DNA of 35,784 nucleotides, from the NCBI GenBank assembly GCA_029261215.1, contig JAJDBT010000096.1:66366-102149 (forward strand), read 5' to 3'. Position 1 is the first letter of the stretch, and the number at the start of each line of letters is the position of its first letter. Positions 9,540 to 17,945 of this stretch are shown in pieces. The notes under the pieces were generated by a model. The model was not told the DNA's origin and did not search any database. It worked only from the letters and a program-made list of their open reading frames with translations. Source of the stretch: Nitrospirota bacterium. GTDB taxonomy: Bacteria; Nitrospirota; Nitrospiria; SBBL01; JAADHI01. A program made the position numbers and the translations under genes.

Positions 9540-10862
9540 ATGAACAGACAATTCCCTTACGGCTCAATGTGGATTCTAAGCCTCTTCTTTCTTTTTGGCC
9601 TACCTGTTCCAGAGACATCGGCCCAAACCCTCATTACACTCGAAGACGCCTACCGATCCGCCATCGCTCGTAGCGAATCGATTGCCATCGCACGCGAATC
9701 CCTGATCCAGTCTGAAGACGAAATCAAACGGATGAGAAGTTTTCTCTATCCCAGCCTCAAGGCCAACCTGGATTACCAGCGCCGCCGCAGATCACTGGGC
9801 GTTTCCCCTTTTATCATTCGGCCCAAATCGGAAACGGATTTTGATGTAACGCTTTCTCAGCCGCTTTACATGGGCGGCCGTGCACATTCCGGCTATCGGG
9901 ATGCAAAGCTCGCCCAAAAGGGAGAGACCTTGCAGCTTACGCTCACAAAAGAGGATCTGCTCTTTGAAATCGCCAAGGCCTATTACGAAACCCTCAAGGC
10001 CCAGAACAACGTACAGATCGCAGGCAAAGAAGTGGAGCGCCTTACAGCACACCGCCGCAGTGCTCAAAAACAACTGGAAGTCGGAGAAGTCACAAAAACA
10101 GCGCTCTTCCGGGCAGAAGCCGAACTCTCCCTCGCGCAAGCCCAGCTCATTCGGGCAAAAAATGACGTGATGGAACTTAAAGACCAGTTGGCTTTGCTCG
10201 CACGCATCGAAGGCGAATTTACCTTGAAAGATCCCAGCCCGGTTTCTCTCATGGAGCGGGCAGAAACCGAGTGGCTTGACCTCGCCCATGGAAATCGCAT
10301 TGAACTAAAACAAGAAGACATCCAGATCGAACAAGCTGCAGAAGGCATTGATTTTGCGCGGGGACGTTTTCTGCCCTCACTTTGGCTGGAACTGCAATAC
10401 CGCTGGGTTGATCAAGGACCTGAAACGTCTTTTCTGATTAAGGATGACCGCCTTGCGATCCTGAAACTAGAAATGCCCCTCTTTGAAGGCATGTTAGGGA
10501 CATCGGAAATGGCACAGGCCCGGTCTCGTCTGCGACAATCCCGACTGGAGAAACAACGACGGCAGGATGACATCTCAACACGAGTCCGCCGAGCAAGACT
10601 GACTCTCTCGTCACTGACAAGTGAATTAAAACACCTCAAGGATCAGGTGCGTTTTTCAGAAGAAGCTTTCTCACTGGCCTCACGACAATTTGAAGTGGGT
10701 TTGGGAATCAATATCGAAGTGCTCGACGCCAACAGCGCTCTGCTCGACGCAGAACGGCTTTACTCCAACACAGTGTATGACCGGGAAATCGCCATCCTGC
10801 AACTCCAAAAAGAAACGGGCCTCTTCTCTCCCCTCACTGAACGCTCAAAGAATCAGCCCTAA
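9540..10862 (+). CDS. TolC-family outer-membrane efflux channel
   Basis: An outer-membrane channel of about 440 residues. A signal peptide spans about residues 1-29 (hydrophobic WILSLFFLFGL, cleavage after ETSA). Two repeated OEP domains follow, rich in Ala/Glu/Arg heptads: the first contains LEDAYRSAIARSESIAIA and the typical YMGGRAHSGYRDAKL, the second LEMPLFEG and RQFEVGLGINIEVLDANSALLDAE, a classic TolC-family block. ATG 9540 is preferred over ATG 9510 because GGAG (9531-9534) precedes it by five bases and it gives a clean signal peptide. It completes the tripartite exporter begun at 6196. Confidence 0.92.
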   Translation: MNRQFPYGSMWILSLFFLFGLPVPETSAQTLITLEDAYRSAIARSESIAIARESLIQSEDEIKRMRSFLYPSLKANLDYQRRRRSLGVSPFIIRPKSETDFDVTLSQPLYMGGRAHSGYRDAKLAQKGETLQLTLTKEDLLFEIAKAYYETLKAQNNVQIAGKEVERLTAHRRSAQKQLEVGEVTKTALFRAEAELSLAQAQLIRAKNDVMELKDQLALLARIEGEFTLKDPSPVSLMERAETEWLDLAHGNRIELKQEDIQIEQAAEGIDFARGRFLPSLWLELQYRWVDQGPETSFLIKDDRLAILKLEMPLFEGMLGTSEMAQARSRLRQSRLEKQRRQDDISTRVRRARLTLSSLTSELKHLKDQVRFSEEAFSLASRQFEVGLGINIEVLDANSALLDAERLYSNTVYDREIAILQLQKETGLFSPLTERSKNQP

Positions 10863-11149
10863 GGCCCGACACCAATGGTCATAATTGGCCTATGGGGTCG
10901 CGCTTCTTATTGAACTGTAAGATAAAAAAACCACCTTGCTCACTGATGCCCGTAACTTTCACATTGAAAAGTTAATATACCCATTGAACCTTTCATCCTG
11001 CTTTAGAAAAGAGACATCTGCTAGAATGACACAGATTAATTGATATTTTATAGATCCTCGGCATTTAAAGGTCTGGGAGTGAATCAAAATAGTGTAAAAT
11101 GTCGAGAATCAAGACCACCCATTCAAAACAAAAAAAATAAGGAGTACAC
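10863..11149. other. non-coding gap before the Rho-like gene
   Basis: These 287 AT-rich bases separate the exporter operon from the Rho-like gene. They contain no open frame resembling the missing N-terminal Rho domain, and an in-frame TAA at 11138-11140 fixes the start of the next gene. A small inverted repeat (CCAAT...ATTGG around 10873-10889) has no T-tract. I found no convincing promoter pair. AAGGAG at 11139-11144 is the Shine-Dalgarno of the following gene. Confidence 0.5.
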
Positions 11150-12097
11150 ATGAATTCGGGGCGAAGAGGGTCACGACCGCATCAGCGTTCGGATGAGTCG
11201 GCACGCAAGGTTGTTTCACCCGGTGAAAAAGCATTTCTTGCCGGTACGGCAATAAACCCGCATTCTCGTATTGTTCTTGAGAAGGGGAGTGATGATTTGT
11301 CCGTCCGTGCACTTGATCTGATTTGTCCGATCGGGATGGGTCAGCGCGCACTTATCGTTTCATCGCCTGGGTCGGGGAAAACGACATTTTTAAAGAAGAT
11401 CTGTAATGCGGTAACAACCGGGTATCCGGACATGAAGGTCTATTGCGTCCTCGTTGATGAGCGTCCGGAAGAGGTGACTGATTTTACGCGTAATGTGAAA
11501 GCCAAGGTCTATTCTTCGTCTATGGATCACAGTCATAAAAATCATATTAAGATTGTCGAAAAGGTGATCTCTGAAGCCTATGAGGAAGCTTCTACGGGGC
11601 ATAATGTGATGATATTGCTTGATTCCCTGACGCGCCTGGCACGGGTACATAACTCACAGCAACGCAGTGGAGGGCGCACGCTTTCTGGAGGAGTCGGTGC
11701 CGGCGCACTTGAAGCCCCACGTCGTATTTTTGGTGCCGCCCGTAATGTAGAAGGTCTGGGTTCTATTACCATCCTAGCAACGATCCTGGTCGATACAGGC
11801 AGTGCAATGGATAATGTCATATTTGAGGAGTTTAAAGGTACAGGCAATATGGAACTCGTCCTCTCAAAAAAACTGGCAGATATGAGGATCTTCCCGGCAA
11901 TAGATGTCTTAAAGAGTGGGACTCGGCGTGCTGAGCTTTTGTTTGAGCCGGACGAGTACAAACGCCTCGAATTATTGTACCGGGGATTGGCAACGATGGA
12001 CAGTGTTACCGCGATGGAAAAGTTGCTGGAGCTGCTTCAGAAATATCCGAGTAACAGCGATTTATTAGCGTTATTTGAGGATTCTAAGGTCAGTTAG
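11150..12097 (+). CDS. Rho-like hexameric helicase ATPase lacking the N-terminal RNA-binding domain
   Basis: A 315-residue protein matching only the C-terminal ATPase/motor half of transcription termination factor Rho (about 420 residues in E. coli). Present are a P-loop SPGSGKT (72-78), VDERPEEVT with the catalytic Glu (102-110), Walker B ILLDSLTRLAR (155-165), a Q-loop SGGRTLSGGV (173-182), the R-loop FGAARN (194-199), EEFKGTGNMEL (226-236) and the arginine-finger SGTRR (256-260). Absent are the helical N-domain and the cold-shock/OB primary RNA-binding domain. In their place is a short Arg-rich leader (residues 1-20). The P-loop also differs from the usual Rho PPKAGKT. An in-frame stop twelve bases upstream and a strong AAGGAG make this the true start. 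It is probably monocistronic and is likely a paralogue of a full-length Rho elsewhere. Confidence 0.9.
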   Translation: MNSGRRGSRPHQRSDESARKVVSPGEKAFLAGTAINPHSRIVLEKGSDDLSVRALDLICPIGMGQRALIVSSPGSGKTTFLKKICNAVTTGYPDMKVYCVLVDERPEEVTDFTRNVKAKVYSSSMDHSHKNHIKIVEKVISEAYEEASTGHNVMILLDSLTRLARVHNSQQRSGGRTLSGGVGAGALEAPRRIFGAARNVEGLGSITILATILVDTGSAMDNVIFEEFKGTGNMELVLSKKLADMRIFPAIDVLKSGTRRAELLFEPDEYKRLELLYRGLATMDSVTAMEKLLELLQKYPSNSDLLALFEDSKVS

Positions 12098-12174
12098 GGC
12101 ATGTCATTTAAGCGTCATAAAACCAGGTCACCCTTGTGTGCACAGTGAGTGCTTCGGTGAGTGATTCGCTTTTT

Positions 12175-12220
12175 AATGACGGGAGTCTTCTGTACATTCT
12201 TCCCGTATCCGTCATTTTTT
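12175..12220 (+). terminator. probable intrinsic terminator after the Rho-like gene
   Basis: AATGACGG (12175-12182) and CCGTCATT (12209-12216) form an 8-bp stem ending in a T-run to 12220, 78 bases after the stop codon. An alternative inner pairing, ACGGGA (12179-12184) with TCCCGT (12201-12206), shares bases with it, so two competing hairpins are possible. The loop of the outer stem is long (26 bases), which lowers confidence. Confidence 0.5.
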
Positions 12221-12651
12221 AGTCCCCCTCTTTTATCCAACCTTTCACATGACACAAGCAAAGGCCCTTGCCGAGGATGCGCCGTTTTAATTTACAATCG
12301 GACAGAGCCCCCTGTATGCGCGCCCCTGTATCTTTTGTCCCTTCACCGCCACTCTTCCGTTTTCACCATGACAGCATATGATCCCTTTCCTTAAAAGAGC
12401 GTCAAAAAAAGAATGTCAACAATGAAGCATGATCGTCCTTTGGAGTGAGATCATGTATGAATCCTCTCCTCCTTCATGAGGGACAGCGAGCAGGACATCT
12501 GCTCAATCCATTAAATGCTTATGAAAGCACATCAGCCTGTCAAAACTGATCCATTGTGCCAAGCTAAAAATTTTTATTGACAGCAACGAGCTGAGGATTG
12601 AAGATACGCGAAATTCCTGCGGCGTGCGTACAGTATTGGAGGTGGGTTCAG
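12221..12651. other. intergenic region upstream of potA
   Basis: About 430 bases with no credible gene. Short open frames here encode low-complexity Pro/Ser/Phe-rich peptides. A perfect -35 hexamer TTGACA occurs at 12577-12582, but the region 16-18 bases downstream (around 12599-12606) has no good -10 box, so a potA promoter is only suggested. GGAGGTG at 12638-12644 is the potA ribosome-binding site. A tiny frame starting at ATG 12453 (eight codons) is preceded by GGAG, but nothing else supports it as a leader peptide. Confidence 0.4.
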
Positions 12652-13758
12652 TTGTTAGAAATCAGGAACATTTCACGCCATTTTGATCGTTCCATTGCCT
12701 TGGACAAGGTCAGCCTGACAATTACGGCAGGGGAATTTTTCACACTGCTCGGCCCTTCTGGCTGTGGAAAAACGACGCTGCTACGCATGATTGCCGGTTT
12801 TGACCAGCCTGATGAGGGCGATGTGCTTCTGGACGGCAAAAGCATCATCGCCGTGCCGCCAGAACGGCGGCCGCTGCATACGATCTTCCAAAACTACGCC
12901 TTGTTTCCTCATATGACCGTGGCGGAGAATATCGCCTTCCCTTTACGCATGGTGGGTTGCAGAAAACCAGAGATTGATCGCCGTGTCGCGGAGGCCTTGG
13001 AGAACGTGAGTTTACCCGACAAAGGCAAATCCTACCCGGATGCCCTGTCCGGTGGGCAGAAGCAGCGTATCGCCATTTCCCGTGCCCTGGTGAATCGGCC
13101 GCGCCTCTTGCTGCTGGATGAACCCCTGTCGGCTTTGGATGCCAAATTGCGGGAGCAGATGCAGATGGAACTGATTAAGCTGCAAAAGGAAGTCGGCATT
13201 ACCTTTATCTATGTCACCCACGATCAAGGGGAGGCGCTGGCCCTCTCACACAGGATTGCGGTCATGAACCACGGCGCGATCGTTCAGATTGATGAGCCTT
13301 CGCGTCTCTATGGTTTTCCCAACAGCCGCTTTGTGGCGGACTTTATCGGTCAATGCAATTTGCTGGGCGGCAAGGTAAGGCAGGTACAGGGTGATCGTGC
13401 CCTGGTGGACCTGGATGGCCTGGGTGTGGTGCATACCCTTATTCCGCCCCATGCGGTGATTGAGGTTGGCAAGCCATGCACACTCACCCTGCGGCCGGAA
13501 AAAACGCAAATCTCCTCCGCCCTCCCCGCTCTGCGAGGACCCGTCACGCAGAGTGAGGATGAGGCCCATTTTAAAGGGGTGGTGCATGACATGCTCTACC
13601 TGGGGGATGTCACCGTGTATAAAGTCGAACTGGCACAGGGCCTGTTGGTGGAGGCGCTGCTCGCCAATTCTTCATCGGGCCGGGCCCGTTTTTTTGAAGT
13701 GGGCGATCAGGTTGAAGTGGCTTGGCGCTTCGATGCAGGTCATCTGGTGATGGAGTAG
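12652..13758 (+). CDS. potA: spermidine/putrescine ABC transporter ATP-binding protein
   Basis: The ATPase of a polyamine importer, about 368 residues. Walker A GPSGCGKTT, Q-loop FQNYALFPHM, signature LSGGQKQR, Walker B LLLLDEPLSALD and H-loop YVTHDQGEA are all intact. A C-terminal TOBE-type regulatory domain follows (about 235-368). The conserved protein begins LEIRNISRHF, so I choose TTG 12652, seven bases after GGAGGTG; a TTG at 12598 would add 18 unconserved residues without a ribosome-binding site. First of a four-gene operon. Codon use is visibly richer in G/C third positions than in the flanking housekeeping genes, which hints at transfer. Confidence 0.94.
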   Translation: MLEIRNISRHFDRSIALDKVSLTITAGEFFTLLGPSGCGKTTLLRMIAGFDQPDEGDVLLDGKSIIAVPPERRPLHTIFQNYALFPHMTVAENIAFPLRMVGCRKPEIDRRVAEALENVSLPDKGKSYPDALSGGQKQRIAISRALVNRPRLLLLDEPLSALDAKLREQMQMELIKLQKEVGITFIYVTHDQGEALALSHRIAVMNHGAIVQIDEPSRLYGFPNSRFVADFIGQCNLLGGKVRQVQGDRALVDLDGLGVVHTLIPPHAVIEVGKPCTLTLRPEKTQISSALPALRGPVTQSEDEAHFKGVVHDMLYLGDVTVYKVELAQGLLVEALLANSSSGRARFFEVGDQVEVAWRFDAGHLVME

Positions 13759-13764
13759 TTCCCG

Positions 13765-14679
13765 ATGAAGCCAAACACAGCGAGAAATGTAGGGTCGGGA
13801 GACCGGTGGAAACGCCTGCTCGCCCTGCCTCCGATGGGATATCTGTTGATCTTCTTTGCGATTCCCACGCTCATCATGCTCTTCGCTTCGTTTCGTTATG
13901 CCGGGGAATATGGTGGCCTGGCCCCGTGGTATGGGAATGAAGACGGAAGTCTGAGTATTAATCTGACCCTGGAAAACTGGCAGCGCTTGTTCGAAACGGA
14001 TCTCTATCTCAGGCTGTTTCTCAAATCCATCATGTATGCGCTGCTTGCCACCCTGCTCTGTATTTTACTGGGTTATCCCCTGGCCCTGATGATTGCCCGC
14101 AGCCCGAAGAAACACCGTGACCTGCTGCTGTTGCTGGTAATTCTGCCGTTCTGGAGCAACTTTCTCGTCCGTATCTATGCCTGGATGATTATCTTCAGCC
14201 CCAGCGGTGCCCTGACCCGGATGATGAACGTGCTTCTTGCCACCGTTGGCCTTGCGCCCGTGAGTCTGATGTACAGTTCCACTGCGGTCATTGTCTGTTT
14301 GGTGTATGTCCACCTACCCTTCATGGTGCTGCCGCTCTATGCCAATCTTGAAAAACACAACCCGGCATTGCTTGCTGCCGCCCAGGATTTGGGCGCCAAT
14401 CGCTGGCGGCGGTTCTGGGATATCACCTGGCCGCTGTCCCTTCCGGGAGTCTATGCTGGCGCAATCCTGGTCTTCATCCCGGTGCTGGGAACCTTTGCGA
14501 TTCCCGATCTGCTGGGCGGCACAGACGGCATCATGATCGCCAATGTCATCAAACAACAGTTCGTCGAATCTCGTGACTGGCCATTTGGCAGTGTTCTGTC
14601 GATGGCTCTGACGGCAGCAGCCGTATTGGTGGTCTTGTTAAGTGCGAAAATGGGTACACGGCGGGGGACCTTGAGATGA
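13765..14679 (+). CDS. potB: spermidine/putrescine ABC transporter permease PotB
   Basis: A 304-residue inner-membrane permease with about six helices, starting with YLLIFFAIPTLIMLFAS (about residues 28-44). The BPD_transp_1 ATPase-contact loop EAA-like motif appears as AAAQDLGANRWRRFWDITWPL (about 209-229). VRIYAWMIIF and PFMVLPLYANLEK are typical PotB segments. Start ATG 13765 has GGAG (13752-13755) overlapping the potA stop, nine bases upstream. Its last bases overlap potC by four (ATGA), indicating translational coupling. Confidence 0.94.
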   Translation: MKPNTARNVGSGDRWKRLLALPPMGYLLIFFAIPTLIMLFASFRYAGEYGGLAPWYGNEDGSLSINLTLENWQRLFETDLYLRLFLKSIMYALLATLLCILLGYPLALMIARSPKKHRDLLLLLVILPFWSNFLVRIYAWMIIFSPSGALTRMMNVLLATVGLAPVSLMYSSTAVIVCLVYVHLPFMVLPLYANLEKHNPALLAAAQDLGANRWRRFWDITWPLSLPGVYAGAILVFIPVLGTFAIPDLLGGTDGIMIANVIKQQFVESRDWPFGSVLSMALTAAAVLVVLLSAKMGTRRGTLR

Positions 14680-15446
14680 AACACAAAAACCTGGCCCTTA
14701 TCCTCGCCGCAGGGGCGGTATTCACTTTTCTCTACCTGCCTCTGGTCATCGTCGTGGTCTATTCATTGAACGATTCCAAACTCAATGCGGAGTGGGTCGG
14801 ATTCACCTGGAAGTGGTATGACCAGTTGTTTCACAACCGTGCTTTGCTCACTGCGGCGAGGAATTCACTCATGATCGCGGCCATCAGCGCGGGTGCCGCC
14901 ACGGTGCTGGGCACCCTGGCGGGCATGGGCATGTATCACTACCGCTTAAAGGTCCTTCCGGCTTTGGTGCTGACGCCGATTGCCATGCCCGATATCCTCA
15001 TGGGCGTCAGTCTGCTGCTGTTTTTCATCATGCTCAATATGAGCCTGGGTCTGATCTCTATTGTCCTGGCCCACATCACCTTTTGTATCGGTTTTGTCGC
15101 CGTATCGGTACGGGCCCGCATGTCGGGTATTGACCCTTCCTTGAGCGAGGCGGCCCGTGATTTAGGGGCCTCGCCTTGGCACTGTTTCCAGAAGATCACC
15201 CTCCCCTTGCTTGCGCCGGGCATCCTTGCCGGGGCATTAATGGCCTTTACCCTCTCGATTGATGACTTTGTGATTACCTTCTTTGTCGCGGGGGTCGGCA
15301 GTTCGACCTTGCCCTTGCAGATTTATTCTATGGTCAAGATTGCAGTCACTCCAGAGGTGAACGCCATTTCCACACTGTTGATGGTGCTCACTCTGATCTT
15401 AATCACCCTGACCGCACGGCTTTTCCCCGGAGCCTTGCGCAGTTAA
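14676..15446 (+). CDS. potC: spermidine/putrescine ABC transporter permease PotC
   Basis: A 256-residue second permease subunit with six predicted helices. The N-terminal LPLVIVVVYSLNDSK and the motif TPIAMPDILMGVSLLLFF are PotC-typical. The cytoplasmic coupling loop is SEAARDLGASPWHCFQKITLPLL (about 158-180), and the late segment FTLSIDDFVITFFVAG is a hallmark of this family. It starts within the potB stop (ATGA) and is followed 27 bases later by potD. With PotA and PotB it forms the membrane complex that imports polyamine delivered by PotD. Confidence 0.94.
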   Translation: MKHKNLALILAAGAVFTFLYLPLVIVVVYSLNDSKLNAEWVGFTWKWYDQLFHNRALLTAARNSLMIAAISAGAATVLGTLAGMGMYHYRLKVLPALVLTPIAMPDILMGVSLLLFFIMLNMSLGLISIVLAHITFCIGFVAVSVRARMSGIDPSLSEAARDLGASPWHCFQKITLPLLAPGILAGALMAFTLSIDDFVITFFVAGVGSSTLPLQIYSMVKIAVTPEVNAISTLLMVLTLILITLTARLFPGALRS

Positions 15447-15473
15447 CTTTATTACAGCAGGAGGAATCTATAC

Positions 15474-16553
15474 ATGAAAAGACGATGGGTCTTTGTTGTC
15501 GGTCTCTTTGGTCTATTGATGTCTGCCATCCCCTCAGCGGCCGCCGACGGGGATCGTTTGCATTTGTTCAACTGGAATGACTACATCGCGCAGGAGACCG
15601 TCACAACCTTTGAGCAGCAGTGTCATTGCAAGGTGGTGCAGGACTACTACTCCAGTACAGAAGAGATGATGGCCAAGCTATTGGCGGGCGCCAGCGGCTA
15701 TGACGTCGTAGTGCCCACCCAGAACGCGCTACAAGCCTTGATTAAACAGAACTTCCTGCATCCCCTCGAGAAGAATCTACTCCCGAACTTCAAAAATAGC
15801 GATCCCGGATTCTTGAACCGAAGTTATGATCCGGAAAATGCGTATTCTGTCCCCTACGCCTTTACCACCACGCTGATTGGCTACAATGAACAGCGCTTGG
15901 CAAAACTGGGAATCACTGCCAGGAACTGGTCGCTCATCTTTGATCCCAGGGTGCTTTCAAAACTGCGCGGAAAGGTCACGGTATTGGATGACGCCGAAGA
16001 GGTTTTTTCCGCCGCGCTGAAGTACCTGGGCTACTCCATCAACGACCGCGATGAAAAACACCTCCGTGAGGCCCAGCAGGTCATCCTCACCGCCAAACCC
16101 TACTGGGCTGCCTTCAACTCATCCAGCTACATCAAGGAGCTGGCCGTCGGGAATATCTGGGTGGCACATGGATACTCAAGCGACATGTTACAGGCCCAGG
16201 CCGATGCAAAGGCTGCTGCGCGTGATTTCAAGGTCAATTTCGTACTGCCAACACAGGGTGCGGTCTTGGCACTGGATAACATGGTCATCCCCAAAAGCGC
16301 TAAAAATAAAGCACTTGCGCATCGATTCATCAACTTCATGCTGGAGAGCAAAAACGCCGCCACCTTGACCAACAAAATCGGCGCAGGCAATCCAAATCGC
16401 GCCGCGGCCGAGTTTATTGATGCTAAAATTCGGAAGCAGAATGCCATCTTCCCGGATGCGGCCACCCTAACTAAACTTGAAACCCTGGAGGCCTCGAATG
16501 CCAAACAACGCCGCCTCTTGAACACCCTCTGGACGGAGATCAAAATCAAATAG
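15474..16553 (+). CDS. potD: periplasmic spermidine/putrescine-binding protein
   Basis: A 359-residue solute-binding protein. The signal peptide spans residues 1-24 (hydrophobic VFVVGLFGLLMSAIPSAAA). The mature start LHLFNWNDYIAQETVTTFE matches PotD/PotF. STEEMMAKLLAG, YDVVVPTQNAL and the polyamine-pocket region with VPYAFTTTLIGYN, GYSSDML and NMVIPKSAKNK follow the family order. AGGAGG at 15459-15464 is nine bases before the ATG. It is the last gene of potABCD. No terminator is evident after it. Confidence 0.93.
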   Translation: MKRRWVFVVGLFGLLMSAIPSAAADGDRLHLFNWNDYIAQETVTTFEQQCHCKVVQDYYSSTEEMMAKLLAGASGYDVVVPTQNALQALIKQNFLHPLEKNLLPNFKNSDPGFLNRSYDPENAYSVPYAFTTTLIGYNEQRLAKLGITARNWSLIFDPRVLSKLRGKVTVLDDAEEVFSAALKYLGYSINDRDEKHLREAQQVILTAKPYWAAFNSSSYIKELAVGNIWVAHGYSSDMLQAQADAKAAARDFKVNFVLPTQGAVLALDNMVIPKSAKNKALAHRFINFMLESKNAATLTNKIGAGNPNRAAAEFIDAKIRKQNAIFPDAATLTKLETLEASNAKQRRLLNTLWTEIKIK

Positions 16554-17041
16554 GCGCTATTTCACACCCCTTCCATCAGAAATAAACATCCTCGTTTAAA
16601 AAGCAGGTGAAAATCAGCTTCAAAACCCCAAGGTGCTGAATATAGCCCAAGTCCCGCGTTCTAATCGTCTGGCACATCTTTAATTCTTTAGCGGAAAGAA
16701 AGATCCGATCTTGATCCTGAACAAGCTTCCTCCAAAATACGCCGCAGCGGTGAATGTCGGGATCAATCTGATATGGAATTGCTTTTTTTTATTTCAGATT
16801 GGCGATGCAAAATAGAAGAAACCTGCCTAGTCATCATCACCAGAAATGCTCAAAAAAGCCAACAGAAACGATAAACCTTTTATATTGTTTATTTGATTTT
16901 AGAGCGTGATCCAGAGAATTTTAGATCTTTTAATTCTGGGGAGGTTTTGTCGAGAAGTGATGCACAAAACACGCAGAACGGGCTATTTGAGTCTTGATAG
17001 AGAGATGTACGTACACAGGAGCAGTTTACGAATTATAAACA
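16554..17041. other. gene-poor region after potD with an unassigned open frame
   Basis: No intact gene is visible. On the minus strand, a frame of about 70 codons is open from about 16788 down to a TGA at 16576-16578. Its translation (for example DPDIHRCGVFWRKLVQDQD and AKELKMCQTIRTRDLGYIQH) has protein-like composition but no start codon with a ribosome-binding site, and I do not recognise it. It could be a decayed gene fragment. The rest (16790-17041) is AT-rich with scattered stops in all frames. The region ends at the transposase remnant. Confidence 0.35.
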
Positions 17042-17155
17042 AGGGCAGATTGTTTCATTTATTTTTATAAGACCCTCAAACCGCATAATGGAATCGACGG
17101 CATGATGCCTTATCAAAAGCGCCTTGAGTACGTTTATGGATCAATAAATCTGTAA
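17042..17155 (+). pseudogene. C-terminal remnant of a DDE/integrase-core transposase
   Basis: An open stretch of 37 codons ending in TAA at 17153-17155 encodes FYKTLKPHNGIDGMMPYQKR. This matches the characteristic end of rve/integrase-core transposases (FYNxxRPHxGxxGxTPYE). The frame is closed by a stop just upstream (TAA at 17036-17038), and no start or catalytic domain is present, so this is a decayed 3' end. No terminal inverted repeat could be identified. It suggests past insertion-element activity at the right edge of the Rho-like/potABCD block. Confidence 0.5.
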
Positions 17156-17188
17156 GCAACGCGACCTTTTCTAAGAGATAACGCATCT

Positions 17189-17839
17189 TTAATTCAGTTC
17201 AAATTCCCCAAAAATGGGCAGATGATCCGAATATACAAAATTCAGACATGCAAACTGCTTCATTTCAAAATGGCTCGAATAAAACATATGATCGAGACTC
17301 CAAAAACGGCCAATCATCGGCCATGAGGCCTGCGTTCTTTTTCCATCACGACATTCTGCAAGGGCACAATCTGTTTTGAAGGCCCGCATTTCTTTTCGGC
17401 GATGAGAGGCATTAAAATCGCCAACCATGAGCAAAGGTTCATTGACTGTTTTAGCGAGATCCGAAATGGCCGATAACTGACGGTTTCGGCGGAGAAACCT
17501 CGGATAGGTCCAGGGTGCAGATGCATGCACGACAAACAATTTAAAACCAGAGCGATATCCAATATGCATGATTCCTTGCGGTCTTCCCATGAAGTCCCCC
17601 TGATTCAACTCCTCAAAATCAGAAATAGGGTATTTACTAAAAATAGCGAGACTGCCTACAGGATTAGGAGAGACGATCTCAAAATAAGGATAATCTTTTA
17701 ATCGCTCGGTCACACTTGGTATTTGAAAACGTGGTAATTCGGACAAGACAATGAGATCCGCGTCCGCTTGTTTGAGCCGGTCAAGCGCATGCGGAATGCG
17801 TGGATTTTTATACCAAAGGTTAGAAAATATCAGTTTCAT
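17189..17839 (-). CDS. endonuclease/exonuclease/phosphatase (EEP) family protein
   Basis: A 216-residue metal-dependent phosphodiesterase of the DNase I-like fold. The catalytic layout is complete: Asn7 (FSNLW), Glu34 (LSEL), His105 (VVHASAPW), Asp141/Asn143 (VGDFNAS), Asp183 (SLDHMF) and Asp205-His206 (YSDHLPI). It has no signal peptide or membrane segment. The substrate could be a nucleic acid, a phosphoinositide-like lipid or another phosphodiester and cannot be read from the motifs. It lies downstream of the P450 gene on the same strand, with a strong hairpin in the 179-base gap, so linked transcription is uncertain. Confidence 0.85.
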   Translation of the reverse strand: MKLIFSNLWYKNPRIPHALDRLKQADADLIVLSELPRFQIPSVTERLKDYPYFEIVSPNPVGSLAIFSKYPISDFEELNQGDFMGRPQGIMHIGYRSGFKLFVVHASAPWTYPRFLRRNRQLSAISDLAKTVNEPLLMVGDFNASHRRKEMRAFKTDCALAECRDGKRTQASWPMIGRFWSLDHMFYSSHFEMKQFACLNFVYSDHLPIFGEFELN

Positions 17840-17945
17840 AAGGATTTCGGAGCCACACTTTTAATAAACATCATATCACAAGGAGATCAGATAGCCTTCT
17901 AATAAACGGTTCTTGGGTAAAACAAACCGCTCATATTTTTATTTG

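Noticed and set aside
12161-12394. Plus-strand 77-codon frame after the Rho-like gene
   Set aside because: It spans the terminator hairpin, is rich in Pro/Ser/Phe without pattern, and has no Shine-Dalgarno.
12453-12479. Eight-codon frame upstream of potA as a polyamine-sensing leader peptide
   Set aside because: Only a GGAG supports it. There is no stall motif or attenuator structure, and it is about 170 bases from potA.
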